Shown: one piece after another, positions 27,671-38,876 of the stretch
Layout: the number at the start of each line of letters is the position of its first letter
Position numbering within the stretch: the stretch's first letter is position 1
Source: Pseudomonas flavescens
GTDB lineage: Bacteria > Pseudomonadota > Gammaproteobacteria > Pseudomonadales > Pseudomonadaceae
Length of the DNA stretch: 64,000 bases
NCBI RefSeq assembly: GCF_013408425.1
Contig: NZ_JACBYV010000001.1
Location: 558,001-622,000 of the forward strand
Reading direction: 5' to 3'
Made by a program: the position numbers and the translations under genes
The notes under the pieces: generated by a model
The model's input: only the letters and a program-made list of their open reading frames with translations
Database searches by the model: none
Told to the model about the DNA's origin: nothing

Positions 27671-29603
27671 TACCCGCCTGCTGATCGTCGATGACAACGT
27701 CGCCACCCGCTATGCCCTGCGCCGGCGCCTGGAGAAACACGGGTATCAGGTGCTGGAGGCCGGCACGGGCACCGACGGGCTGGCGCTGATTCGTGGCGAG
27801 TCGCCGGATGCGCTGATCCTCGACGTCAACCTGCCGGACATGAGCGGCTTCGATATCGTCCGCATCCTGCGTGCCGAGGCGGGTACGGCGCTGCTGCCGG
27901 TGATCCACGTCTCGGCGGCGTCGATCCAGACGGGCGACATCATTACCGGTCTGGAGGCCGGGGCCGACGCCTATCTGGTGCATCCGGTCGATCCCGACGT
28001 GCTGCTGGCGACCCTGCGCACTCTGCTGCGGGTACGCGATACCGAACATGCGTTGCGGGAAAGCGAGGCACGTTTTCGGGAGATTTTCGTCAACGTTTCA
28101 GCGCCGATTGCCGTCCTCGATTCGGACCTCAAGGTGCATGAGTGCAACCACGCCTTCGCTCAGCTGATTCAGGACGAGCCGGATACCCAACTGCTCAGCC
28201 AGTGTTTTGCCGATGGCCAGGCTTCGCTGCTCGACGAGCTGCGCCTGCGTCTCAAGGCTGGCGAGCGCTGGAAGGGCTCGCTGAACATGCAGGTGCAGGG
28301 CGAAACCCGGGAAACCGAGTGGCAGGTGTCGCCTTACCGCACCCCGGAACTGAGCCTGGTGTTCGTCGAAGACGTTACCGAGCACCGTCGCCGCGAACGT
28401 CTGCACCTGGCACAACTGGACGACGCCACCAGCAGGCTGGCCCGCGAAGTCGCCGAGCGCGCCCGCACCGAAGCGCAGTTGCTGCAAGTGCAGAAGATGG
28501 AGGCCCTGGGCAACCTCACTGGTGGTATTGCCCATGACTTCAACAACATGCTCACCGGCATCATCACCAGCCTGGAGCTGATTCAGAAACGGGTCGCCGA
28601 GCAGCGCCTCGACCGCGTGCAGCTGTATACCGAGGCTGCGCTGAATTCGGCGATGAGCGCTGCTGCGCTGACCCATCGGTTGCTGGCGTTCGCCCGCAAG
28701 CAGCCGCTCGACAATCGCGCCGTCGACGTCAACGAGCGTGTGCGTTCGCTGGAAGAGCTGCTGGTGCGTACCATCGGCGAGCAGATCACCCTGACCCTGG
28801 AACTGACCGGCAAGCCGGCCATCGCCCTGGTCGACCCCAGTCAGCTGGAAAACGCCGTGCTCAACCTGGTGATCAATGCCCGGGATGCACTGCCCAATGG
28901 CGGCAATATCTGGGTCAATACCTACACCGCTCACTCCAGTGGCGACCCGAACCTGGCCGATGGCGTTTACGTGGCGCTGTCGGTGCGCGACGACGGCAGC
29001 GGTATCGACCATGCCCTGATCGACAAGGTGTTCGATCCCTTCTTCACCACCAAACCGGTGGGCCAAGGCACCGGGCTGGGGCTGTCGACCATCTATGGTT
29101 TCGCCCGCCAGTCTGGCGGCAACGCGAGCATTCGCAGCGCCACTCGGCGAGGTACCGAAGTCACCATCATGCTGCCGGCCAGCAGCGAGCCGGTGGTCAT
29201 CGAGAGCGATGCCGAACAGGTCGAGCATCGCGGCGCTGGCGAGCGGGTACTGGTTGTCGAGGATGTGGCCACGGTACGGGCCTTCGTCTGCGAAGTGCTG
29301 GAGGAGGCGGGTTATCGCTGTACTCAAGCCGAAGACGTGGAGACTGCGTTGGCCCATCTGCAGAGCGGCGCAGTGATCGACCTGCTGCTGACCGATGTCG
29401 GCCTGCCGCGCATGAACGGTCGTGAGCTGGCCGAGGCGGGGCGCAAGCTGCGTCCCGATCTGCCGATCCTGTTCATGACCGGTTATGCCGAGAACGCCAT
29501 CAACCGCCAGGTGTTCCTCGACAGCGGCATGGAACTGCTGACCAAGCCGTTCAAGATGAACGAGCTGCTCGACAAGGTGCGTCGCTCGCTGCCTGAAGGC
29601 TGA
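27660..29603 (+). CDS. Hybrid REC-PAS-histidine kinase-REC protein
   Basis: 647 residues. REC1 (about 5-122) has acidic pocket DD and phospho-acceptor Asp55 (LILDVNLPDMSG), but the usual Lys before Pro is His (LVHPVD, 107-112). PAS is about 135-240, then a coiled coil, then HisKA with His292 ([13 protein letters not shown]). The ATPase follows (LVINARDALPNGG, DPFFTTKPVGQGTGLGLS), and REC2 starts about 530 (LLLTDVGLPRMNG). The FNNML type of H-box is NtrB-like. REC1 is a natural target of the preceding kinase. Overlaps it by 11 bp and ends the operon. No DNA-binding domain. Confidence 0.93.
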   Translation: MKPDTRLLIVDDNVATRYALRRRLEKHGYQVLEAGTGTDGLALIRGESPDALILDVNLPDMSGFDIVRILRAEAGTALLPVIHVSAASIQTGDIITGLEAGADAYLVHPVDPDVLLATLRTLLRVRDTEHALRESEARFREIFVNVSAPIAVLDSDLKVHECNHAFAQLIQDEPDTQLLSQCFADGQASLLDELRLRLKAGERWKGSLNMQVQGETRETEWQVSPYRTPELSLVFVEDVTEHRRRERLHLAQLDDATSRLAREVAERARTEAQLLQVQKMEALGNLTGGIAHDFNNMLTGIITSLELIQKRVAEQRLDRVQLYTEAALNSAMSAAALTHRLLAFARKQPLDNRAVDVNERVRSLEELLVRTIGEQITLTLELTGKPAIALVDPSQLENAVLNLVINARDALPNGGNIWVNTYTAHSSGDPNLADGVYVALSVRDDGSGIDHALIDKVFDPFFTTKPVGQGTGLGLSTIYGFARQSGGNASIRSATRRGTEVTIMLPASSEPVVIESDAEQVEHRGAGERVLVVEDVATVRAFVCEVLEEAGYRCTQAEDVETALAHLQSGAVIDLLLTDVGLPRMNGRELAEAGRKLRPDLPILFMTGYAENAINRQVFLDSGMELLTKPFKMNELLDKVRRSLPEG

Positions 29604-29640
29604 GGCTCGGCCGGGGTGGCGTTGGTCTCGTCTGTCCTCG

Positions 29641-30426
29641 TCAACAGAAAAAACAAAGCTCCCGGCCTAGATAACGCACCGTCAGTTCATGGCCGCTGCC
29701 GCTTATATCGAAGGGTTCGCACAGCGCGCCGGTGGACACGATGTCGCCGGCGCGCAGCGTCTCGCCCTGTTCGGCGGCGTGGGCGTAGAGGGCGGCCAGT
29801 GAGTTCAGCGGATCGGTGGCGGCATCGCCGTGCAGCGTGCGCGCTCGGGGCTCGCCGTTCAGGTGCACCACGGTCGTTTGCGCGAGTTCGCGCAGCACCT
29901 GCAGGTCGAGGCCTGTGCAGGCGGGCGGGCCGATGATCAGCGCTTCGAAGCCGACGTTGTCCGCCGTGAAGCTTGGCCAGCCGACGCTTTTGCGGTCGAT
30001 GAAGCGTGAGCGCACCACTTCGAAGGTCAGACAGGTGTGGCGGATGTCATCGGGCTGCACGCCACGGCCCGGCAGCGGCTCGATATCCCGGGCGAGCACG
30101 AACGCGATTTCGCATTCGATGGTCAGTGGCCCACTTGCCGGAAGTTGTAGTCGTGTGCCGCTGGGGCGGCAGCGGGCGGCTTCCAGTTGGCCCACCAACG
30201 GTCGCGACAGTTGTGCAGCGCGCATCGCGGCAGGGCTGCCGACGCCCAGCTTCCAGCCGGCTCGGCTACCGCCGGCTGCCTTGAACAGGCAGTCCTGCGC
30301 GGCGTAACCCTGTTGCAGGGTATGCGGGCGCAGCGCGACGGGCAGGCTGTCGAGCAGCGTTGCGGCGCGCCAGGTTTTCAGGAGGAGCGCGGCGGTAGCC
30401 GCAGGGTCGAAGGCATCGTCTTGCAT
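29641..30426 (-). CDS. 2-keto-4-pentenoate hydratase-like protein (FAH superfamily)
   Basis: 261 residues. The pattern of 2-oxopent-4-enoate hydratases/decarboxylases is visible: AGWKLGVGSPAAMR, then the metal-binding ECEIAFVLARDI, LTFEVVRSRF and GDIVSTGALCEPF near the end. The fold is that of fumarylacetoacetate hydrolase, and such enzymes add water to enol acids from catechol meta-cleavage. No ring-cleavage genes are nearby, so its true substrate is open. AGGAA precedes the ATG. It follows the dehydrogenase gene by 24 bp, so the two probably form an operon. Confidence 0.85.
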   Translation of the reverse strand: MQDDAFDPAATAALLLKTWRAATLLDSLPVALRPHTLQQGYAAQDCLFKAAGGSRAGWKLGVGSPAAMRAAQLSRPLVGQLEAARCRPSGTRLQLPASGPLTIECEIAFVLARDIEPLPGRGVQPDDIRHTCLTFEVVRSRFIDRKSVGWPSFTADNVGFEALIIGPPACTGLDLQVLRELAQTTVVHLNGEPRARTLHGDAATDPLNSLAALYAHAAEQGETLRAGDIVSTGALCEPFDISGSGHELTVRYLGRELCFFC

Positions 30427-30450
30427 GGTGGTTCCTGGTGAATGAACGGA

Positions 30451-31371
30451 TCAGTGGGGATGGACAGGCGCTGGCAGGCTGGCTGGCGGCGCGGCGCGAA
30501 ACTCCACGCCCAGCAGCCGCTCGTAGACCTTGATCATGGCGCCCTTGTCGTCGCTGCCATGGCCTTGCAGCAAGGCCGTCTGGTAGATCGCCGTGGCGGC
30601 CGAGAGCAGCGGCAGGGGAATGCCCAGATCGGCGCTCAGGCGTGCTGCACTGGTGAGGTCCTTGTAGGCGTGATCGAGCGGGTAGGCGCTGTCGAAGCGG
30701 CCAGCGAGTATGTGCGGCAGAAAATAGCTGGACGCATGGCTGCGCCCGGTGCCGTTGTTGACCACGGCGCTGACCTTCTCCGCATCCAGGCCGAGCTTGA
30801 CCGCCATCGGCAGAACTTCCGCCAGCGCCGCGCAATTGATGTCGTAGAGCAGCTGGTTGATCAGTTTGGTCAGTTGGCCGCTACCCGCTGCGCCCATGTG
30901 CAGTATGGTCGTGGCCATGCTCTGCAGGTACGGCTGCACATCCGCGAACACTGCTGCATTGCCGCCACACATGATCGTCAGGGTGCCGTCGGCGGCCCGT
31001 GACGGCATGCCGGACACCGGTGCATCCATGAAGTGGATGCCACGCGTCGCCAGTTCGCTTTCGATCTCCAGGGTCTGCTGATAGTCGACGGTGCTGGTGT
31101 CGATGACGATGCTTCCCGGGCGCATCCACTGCGCGAGGCCGTCTGCGGCGAACAGCAGCTCTCTGATCACCGCGGCATTGGGTAGCGACAAGAACACCTT
31201 GTCGCAGCCTGCCAGGCGCCGCCGATCCTCGGTGGCTTCGGCACCCAGACCGGTCAACTCGGGGTAGGCGCGGCCACTGACTGAGCTGACCAGCAGGCCG
31301 GGGTGGTCGTGGAGCAGATTGATGGCCATCGGCCGACCCATCTGTCCGAGACCGATAAAGGCGATAGGCAT
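30451..31371 (-). CDS. 3-hydroxyisobutyrate-dehydrogenase-family NAD(P) oxidoreductase
   Basis: 306 residues from the ATG at 31371 (AGGAG 8 nt upstream). The N-terminal Rossmann motif is IAFIGLGQMGRPMAINL. The substrate-binding DAPVSGMPSRAADGTL and the catalytic Lys in GQLTKLINQLLYD are characteristic of beta-hydroxyacid dehydrogenases (3-hydroxyisobutyrate, tartronate semialdehyde, 6-phosphogluconate type). The C-terminal helical domain contains PLDHAYKDLTSA. It would oxidise or form a 3-hydroxyacid. It heads a two-gene unit with the hydratase and is divergent from a LysR gene, its likely regulator. Confidence 0.9.
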   Translation of the reverse strand: MPIAFIGLGQMGRPMAINLLHDHPGLLVSSVSGRAYPELTGLGAEATEDRRRLAGCDKVFLSLPNAAVIRELLFAADGLAQWMRPGSIVIDTSTVDYQQTLEIESELATRGIHFMDAPVSGMPSRAADGTLTIMCGGNAAVFADVQPYLQSMATTILHMGAAGSGQLTKLINQLLYDINCAALAEVLPMAVKLGLDAEKVSAVVNNGTGRSHASSYFLPHILAGRFDSAYPLDHAYKDLTSAARLSADLGIPLPLLSAATAIYQTALLQGHGSDDKGAMIKVYERLLGVEFRAAPPASLPAPVHPH

Positions 31372-31442
31372 GGCGGGAGCTCCTGACCGATGGGTTGGGG
31401 CCATGCTAGGTGCGTGGGGTCATCATGAGAAATATATTGTTA

Positions 31443-31457
31443 TGATGCTTTTCATCA
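31443..31457. promoter_or_regulatory. Candidate LysR operator
   Basis: TGATG CTTTT CATCA is a 15-bp dyad of T-N11-A type, located in the 95-bp gap between the divergent dehydrogenase and LysR genes. LysR regulators usually bind such sites to control both directions. Confidence 0.45.
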
Positions 31458-31466
31458 CAAATTGTT

Positions 31467-32369
31467 ATGGGTTTTGCCGTGAATCTGAGAGCGTTGAGGT
31501 GTTGTGTGGAAATCGCCCGGCTGGGCAGCTTCACCCGAGCGGCCGAGGCGATGCACATCGCCCAGCCAGCGCTGAGCATGGCCGTGACGCGCCTCGAAGA
31601 GGAGCTGGGCGTGGTGCTTTTCAACCGCGCCGCCCGACAGATCACCGTCACTGCCGAAGGCCAGGTGTTTCTGGAGCGTGTCGCCAAGGCGCTGCTCGAA
31701 CTGGATATGGCGCGCCAGGAGTTGGGCGACATGGCCGATCTGCAGCGCGGCGAGATACGCCTCGGGGTGCCGCCGATGTTCGGCATCCATTACATGCCGG
31801 AGCTGCTCAGCGCCTTTCGTCAGGCGTATCCGGGCATCGTCATGAGCGTGTTCGAAGGCAGTGCCGACGAGATCGGCCGGCTGCTCGAAGCGCGGCAGAT
31901 CGACCTCGCCCTGCTCGAATCTCGGCGGGTGAGCAGCGCCTGGGAATCGGTGCTGCTCGGCACTGACGAAATGGTGCTGTGCATGAACCAGCAGCATCCC
32001 CTGGCCGGTGAGGCACGACTGCCGGCAGGGCGTCTGCAGGACGCGGATATGGTGGTGTTCGACCAGAGCTTCCTGCAGCGCCACCTGCTCGATGCCTTTT
32101 GCGCCGAGGGCGGGGTCACCTACCGCATCGCCCTGCAAAGCAACTTCGTGTCCTTGGTGACCCGGGCGACCCTGGATGGGCTGGGCATTTCCACCCTGTT
32201 GCGCTCGGTGCAGCAGGGCGAACCCGGTATCGTCGGTGTGCCCTTCGAGCCGCCGCTGGGCATGAGTTTCAGGTTGTGCTGGCGAGCCAACGAATACCTG
32301 TCGCTGGCCAACCGGCGCTTCGTCGAGTTCGCCCAGCATGCAGGCTTTTTCGGCCGTGCGGCAGGCTGA
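31467..32369 (+). CDS. LysR-family transcriptional regulator
   Basis: 300 residues. HTH is seen in SFTRAAEAMHIAQPALSMAV and RLEEELGVVLFNR. The effector domain starts around residue 95 (GEIRLGVPPMFGIHYMPELL). It is divergent from the dehydrogenase/hydratase pair and most likely controls it. The ATG at 31467 lacks a clear ribosome site; a GTG at 31479 is also possible and would remove only four residues. Confidence 0.9.
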   Translation: MGFAVNLRALRCCVEIARLGSFTRAAEAMHIAQPALSMAVTRLEEELGVVLFNRAARQITVTAEGQVFLERVAKALLELDMARQELGDMADLQRGEIRLGVPPMFGIHYMPELLSAFRQAYPGIVMSVFEGSADEIGRLLEARQIDLALLESRRVSSAWESVLLGTDEMVLCMNQQHPLAGEARLPAGRLQDADMVVFDQSFLQRHLLDAFCAEGGVTYRIALQSNFVSLVTRATLDGLGISTLLRSVQQGEPGIVGVPFEPPLGMSFRLCWRANEYLSLANRRFVEFAQHAGFFGRAAG

Positions 32370-32498
32370 GCGGATGGCCGACAGGTGGCGCCGTTGCGTC
32401 TGCCGGGGAAACCGCTTGCAGGAGTGGCAAAAAGTAGCGAGACAGGATTCAATGGCGCTTCGCTCTGCTCCCATTTCCCTGCCTGCTCGGTTCCTATC

Positions 32499-34961
<2,463 letters not shown>

Positions 34962-34982
34962 GGCTACCTGCACGTTCCTTCC

Positions 34983-35014
34983 ATAGGTATATTGGTCGAT
35001 AACCAGATACCTAT
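34983..35014. promoter_or_regulatory. Nested palindrome upstream of LysR gene
   Basis: Outer arms ATAGGTAT (34983-34990) and ATACCTAT (35007-35014) enclose inner arms TGGT (34993-34996) and ACCA (35002-35005). The 32-bp dyad ends 22 bp before the LysR start and is a strong candidate for its own binding site (autoregulation and operon control). Confidence 0.6.
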
Positions 35015-35036
35015 ACGTTTTAGCTATGGAAGGGCA

Positions 35037-35924
35037 ATGATCAACTTTCGCCTGATCAGGCACCTCTGGCTGTTCCAGGCGGTCGCCGAGGAGCAGAGCT
35101 TCAGCCACGCCGCCAAGCGCCTGGGCATGTCCCAGCCACCCTTGACCGAGCAGATCCAGACGCTCGAACACGCACTGAAGGTCAAGTTGTTCGAGCGCTC
35201 GCGCCGGGGTGTCACGCTGACGCCGGCCGGTGCAGCCATTCTGCCGGCGGTACGCAAGTTCGCCGATCAGCTCGAACGCCTCGAACTGGCGGTGCTCGAA
35301 GCGGTATCCGGCCAGGCTGGGGTGCTGACCATCGGCGCCATCACCGCGGCGATGACCGACGTGCTGCCGCCCTTGATCGAGCGCTTCAAGCTCGATCATC
35401 CACAGATCACCGTGGCCGTCAGGGAAATCGACAGTGCCGAAGCCATCCCCGCCCTCGAAGCCGGTGATATCGATCTGGCCTTCGCGCGCCTGGAGGGCAA
35501 TCTGGGCGCCTCTATCCGTTGTCTGCCGCTGACCGAAGAACGCCTGGCGGTTGCCGTGCCTCGTGATCATCCGCTTGCCGCACGACAGCGGCTGAGCTTC
35601 GCCAGTCTGGCGGACGAGCCGCTGGTGATGTCGTCCCGGCAGGTCAGCCCCAGCTACTTCGATCACCTGATCGGCGCCTGCAAGGCCAATGGCCTCAACC
35701 CTCGGGTGTTGCACGAGGTGCGTTCGGTGGCGTCGCAGATCGCCTTCGTCAGTTGTGGTCAGGGGCTGGCGCTGGTTCCCGCATCGACCCGCAAGCTGGT
35801 GCCCGACAACGTGGTGCTGAAGCCGCTGACGCCCAAGCTCAGCGTGGTCACCACCGCGGTGGTGTGGAGTCGGGTGCGCAGCAACCCTCTGGTGGATGCC
35901 TTGCTGGAGCAAATCCAGCCATAG
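35037..35924 (+). CDS. LysR-family transcriptional regulator
   Basis: 295 residues from the ATG at 35037 (GGAAGG just upstream; an in-frame ATG at 34992 lies within the palindrome). HTH: SFSHAAKRLGMSQPPLTEQI. The effector domain begins about residue 90 (GVLTIGAITAAMTDVLPPLI). The downstream hydrolase and EamA transporter are on the same strand and close behind, so it may control them. The co-inducer is unknown. Confidence 0.92.
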   Translation: MINFRLIRHLWLFQAVAEEQSFSHAAKRLGMSQPPLTEQIQTLEHALKVKLFERSRRGVTLTPAGAAILPAVRKFADQLERLELAVLEAVSGQAGVLTIGAITAAMTDVLPPLIERFKLDHPQITVAVREIDSAEAIPALEAGDIDLAFARLEGNLGASIRCLPLTEERLAVAVPRDHPLAARQRLSFASLADEPLVMSSRQVSPSYFDHLIGACKANGLNPRVLHEVRSVASQIAFVSCGQGLALVPASTRKLVPDNVVLKPLTPKLSVVTTAVVWSRVRSNPLVDALLEQIQP

Positions 35925-36016
35925 GTTGCGGCTATGGCTGGCTTACCGGCTTCGGAATTTACAGATGGCTGACGCCGAGACACAGTGGCGCCTGCGTCCA
36001 TCAGCGGAGTCCTCTC

Positions 36017-36832
36017 TTGTCCACGTTCCATCCCCTCACTCAGGCCCAGGTGCCCTTGAGCATCGACGGCGTCGACCTGGGTGTCGCTGCTCTTCACCGC
36101 AGCGGTGAAAAAGCGCCCATCGTCTTTCTGCACGGCTTCGGCTCCACCAAGGAGGACTACGCCGATATCGTGCTTCAGCCGCGTTTCAATGGGCACGCGC
36201 TGCTTGCCTACGATGCACCGGGTTGCGGTGAAAGTACCTGCTCGGACCTGTCGCGACTGTCGATTCCCTTGCTGGTGCAGAGCGCTGTGGCGATGCTCGA
36301 GCATTTCGCTATCGAGCGTTTCCATCTGGTGGGGCATTCCATGGGTGGGCTGACGGGGTTGATGCTGGCGCATCGGTATCCACAGCGGGTGCTGAGCTTC
36401 GTCGATATCGAGGGCAACATCGCGCCGGAAGACTGCTTTCTCAGCCGGCAGATTCACGATTACCCGCACGAGGATGCCGAAGGTTTCTTCACCGACTTCA
36501 TCGAACGCACCCGCCGTGCCCCGGCTTACGCCAGCGCGCTGTATGCCGCCAGCCTGCGCCACAAGGTACGGGCCGGGGCGGTGCGGGGGATCTTCGAATC
36601 GATGGTCGAGCTGTCTGATCAGGGGCAACTGATGGATAAATTCCTTGGCTTGCCGCTGCCGAAGATGTTCATGTACGGCGACCAGAACGCCTCGTTGTCG
36701 TACCTGGCGCATATCCAGCGCCACGGCGTGGTGCTGGCGCAGATCCCCGATTGCGGGCACTTCCCGATGTACTCCAACCCGCAGGTGATGTGGGCGCGGA
36801 TTGCCCATCTGCAAGGCCTTGCTGCCGATTGA
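36017..36832 (+). CDS. Alpha/beta hydrolase
   Basis: 271 residues starting at a TTG (36017) with GGAG 7 nt upstream; no ATG or GTG fits better. The fold is plain: the oxyanion region is FLHGFGSTKED, the nucleophile elbow is GHSMGG (Ser), the acid lies in MFMYGDQNAS, and the His is in DCGHFPMYSNP. It resembles small esterases/C-C hydrolases, with no sign of a lid domain specific to a known substrate. It ends 6 bp before the EamA gene. Confidence 0.85.
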   Translation: MSTFHPLTQAQVPLSIDGVDLGVAALHRSGEKAPIVFLHGFGSTKEDYADIVLQPRFNGHALLAYDAPGCGESTCSDLSRLSIPLLVQSAVAMLEHFAIERFHLVGHSMGGLTGLMLAHRYPQRVLSFVDIEGNIAPEDCFLSRQIHDYPHEDAEGFFTDFIERTRRAPAYASALYAASLRHKVRAGAVRGIFESMVELSDQGQLMDKFLGLPLPKMFMYGDQNASLSYLAHIQRHGVVLAQIPDCGHFPMYSNPQVMWARIAHLQGLAAD

Positions 36833-36838
36833 GCGACG

Positions 36839-37765
36839 ATGAACCCACTGTACAGCTTCTATTCCCGCAGCCTGGCCAACGGCAGCCTGTTCGCCGTCCT
36901 GGCAGCAGCGGGGTTCAGCCTCAAGGCGATCTTCGTGAAATTGTCCTACGCGGCAGGCAGCGTCGATGCGCTCGGCCTGTTGGCCATGCGCATGGGCCTT
37001 TCACTGCCGCTGTTCTTGCTGCTCGGCTGGTTGAGCCGCCGGGAAGGGCGTAGCGCACTCACGGTTCAGGACACGCTGCGGGTCCTGTGGCTGGGGCTGG
37101 TCGGCTACTACCTGTCCAGCCTGTTCGACTTCTATGGCCTGGAGTACATCAGTGCCGGGCTCGAACGGTTGATTCTCTTCACCTACCCGACGCTCGTTCT
37201 GCTGTTCCAGATGATCGCCCTGCGGGAGCGCCCGACCCGCCGCACGTTGCTGGCATCGGCCATCTGTTATGCAGGGCTGGGCGTTGCGTTCATCCATGAT
37301 ATTGGCACGGTTGGCTTCAGTGTGGAGGTCATCAAGGGCGTGGCCTGGGTGTTCGCCAGTGCCGTGACCTACGCACTGTATTACCTGGGCGCTGGCCTGA
37401 TGGTCGGTCGTCTGGGTTCCATGCGCCTGGCCGCGCTGGCTGGCAGCACCTCGGCGGTGATGGTGCTGGTGCATTTCAGCATCAGTTCCGACGCGGCCGC
37501 GCTGGCCGAACTGCCGGTGGCGATATGGGGCTATGCGGCGCTGATGGCGCTGCTATCGACGGTCCTGCCAATCTACTGGATGGCGCTGGCCATTCAGCGC
37601 CTCGGTGCGACGCAGACCGCGGCGATCGGCAATCTGGGGCCTTTGCTGACGGTGCTGGTGTCCTGGGCGGTGTTGAGCGAGGCGATTTCGCTCTACCAGC
37701 TAGCGGGTTTGGCCCTGGTGCTGTTCGGCGTGTCCCAGCTCAAGTCGTCTCAGGCCGCCAGGTAA
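36839..37765 (+). CDS. EamA/DMT-family transporter
   Basis: 308 residues with about 10 membrane helices in two EamA repeats. The repeat signatures are LSSLFDFYGLEYISAGLERLI (halves overlap with FTYPTLVLLFQM) and LSTVLPIYWMALAIQRLGATQ (second half). Members export amino acids or other metabolites, or act as drug/metabolite transporters. It is directly downstream of the hydrolase, which suggests that it exports or imports that enzyme's substrate or product. Confidence 0.9.
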   Translation: MNPLYSFYSRSLANGSLFAVLAAAGFSLKAIFVKLSYAAGSVDALGLLAMRMGLSLPLFLLLGWLSRREGRSALTVQDTLRVLWLGLVGYYLSSLFDFYGLEYISAGLERLILFTYPTLVLLFQMIALRERPTRRTLLASAICYAGLGVAFIHDIGTVGFSVEVIKGVAWVFASAVTYALYYLGAGLMVGRLGSMRLAALAGSTSAVMVLVHFSISSDAAALAELPVAIWGYAALMALLSTVLPIYWMALAIQRLGATQTAAIGNLGPLLTVLVSWAVLSEAISLYQLAGLALVLFGVSQLKSSQAAR

Positions 37766-37795
37766 TCGCCGGCAGCGCTTGCTGAACGCAGGTGA

Positions 37796-38182
37796 TCAAG
37801 CCTGCTGCGGGCGGCCTTCGGCGAAATACAGTTCGAGCAGTTTGCGCGAGGGTTTCTTGACGTCCTTGTCCAGGTCGACCGATGAGAACCAGCGGCAGTC
37901 GGCGATCTCGTTCTGCGGCCTGGCGTCCAGTGCTTCTGGCACCGTTACGCGGAAGACATGGTGGGGGCGGCTGTCGAACTCGTGCAGGGCGAGGAACTCC
38001 AGCGCCTGGCTATCCAGCCCGGTTTCTTCGAACAGCTCGCGAAGCGCCGCTTCCGCCGGCCGCTCGTTCGCTTCGATCTTGCCGCCCGGCAGTGTCCATT
38101 TTTCTTCGGCCTTGCGCACCAGCAGAACCTTGCCGTGTTGCTGGCAGATGACGGTAGCGCGATGTTTGGCGGATTTGATCAT
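37796..38182 (-). CDS. Nudix hydrolase
   Basis: 128 residues. The full Nudix box is present: GGKIEANERPAEAALRELFEE followed by TGL, fitting GX5EX7REUXEEXGU. The protein is the size of MutT-like enzymes, which hydrolyse nucleoside diphosphate derivatives and use Mg. Substrate unknown. Convergent with the EamA gene, 30 bp between stops. Confidence 0.92.
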   Translation of the reverse strand: MIKSAKHRATVICQQHGKVLLVRKAEEKWTLPGGKIEANERPAEAALRELFEETGLDSQALEFLALHEFDSRPHHVFRVTVPEALDARPQNEIADCRWFSSVDLDKDVKKPSRKLLELYFAEGRPQQA

Positions 38183-38474
38183 GGGTATTCCAGACTTCGT
38201 GTGCGGTGTTCATACAGGGCGTCGAAACGCCAGAAAGTTCGGACTGTTTATGCAGCCTACTCTTTAATTGCATGCGTGGAATAACCGCATGGCAGACAGC
38301 TGCGACGATGATTTCAGAAATGTCGTCACAGGCGCGTCGAGTGCATCACGCTCGGTGCCTGCCAGTGTCGAGAATTGTGCGCTGCAGCCATTGCGGTGAG
38401 CAGTAAGAGCAACAAGAGCAGCGAGGCGGCCGCACGGCCAGCCCAGCAGTGAAGACCGCGGGCAGGACGCCGCG

Positions 38475-38876
38475 TCACTGGAAGGGCAGGTGCCTGCCCA
38501 GGGCAAAGCGACCCGGACCACCGATCGCCAGTGTGGTGAAGACGATTGCCAGCAGCCAGGCGAACTGGCCCTCGGCCAGGCTCCATTGGGGATGTACCAG
38601 TGCCAGGGAGACCAGCAGCACCGCGAGGATCGGCAGGCTGGCGAGTCGGGTGAAGGGACCGAAGATGATCAGCAGCGGGCACACGACCTCGGCGAATAGC
38701 GCCAGGGCAAGGGTGATGACCGGTCCGAGGCCCAGCGGGTCTTCGATCGAGCCGAGTTCTGCCTGCATGTTCGTCAGCTTCGGCAGGCCGTGTACTGCCA
38801 GCAATAGCAGGCTGCCAGAGACCCGCAGAAAGAGCAGAGCCCAATCGCTGCGTACCTTGATCGGAGTAGGGAGCAT
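38475..38876 (-). CDS. DoxX family membrane protein
   Basis: 133 residues from the ATG at 38876, with GGAGG 6 nt upstream. Four membrane helices are typical of DoxX: LFLRVSGSLLLLAVHGLPKL, then ITLALALFAEVVCPLLIIFG, PILAVLLVSLALVH and FAWLLAIVFTTLAIGGPG. DoxX proteins are small quinone- or redox-related membrane proteins; their exact role varies. An upstream in-frame GTG (38906) would cover the ribosome site and is unlikely. Confidence 0.88.
   Translation of the reverse strand: MLPTPIKVRSDWALLFLRVSGSLLLLAVHGLPKLTNMQAELGSIEDPLGLGPVITLALALFAEVVCPLLIIFGPFTRLASLPILAVLLVSLALVHPQWSLAEGQFAWLLAIVFTTLAIGGPGRFALGRHLPFQ

Noticed and set aside
38280..38474. Minus-strand Leu-rich stretch beyond the DoxX gene
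   Set aside because: It resembles a membrane helix but has no start with a ribosome site and arises from repeated GAGCAA/AGCAAC-like sequence.
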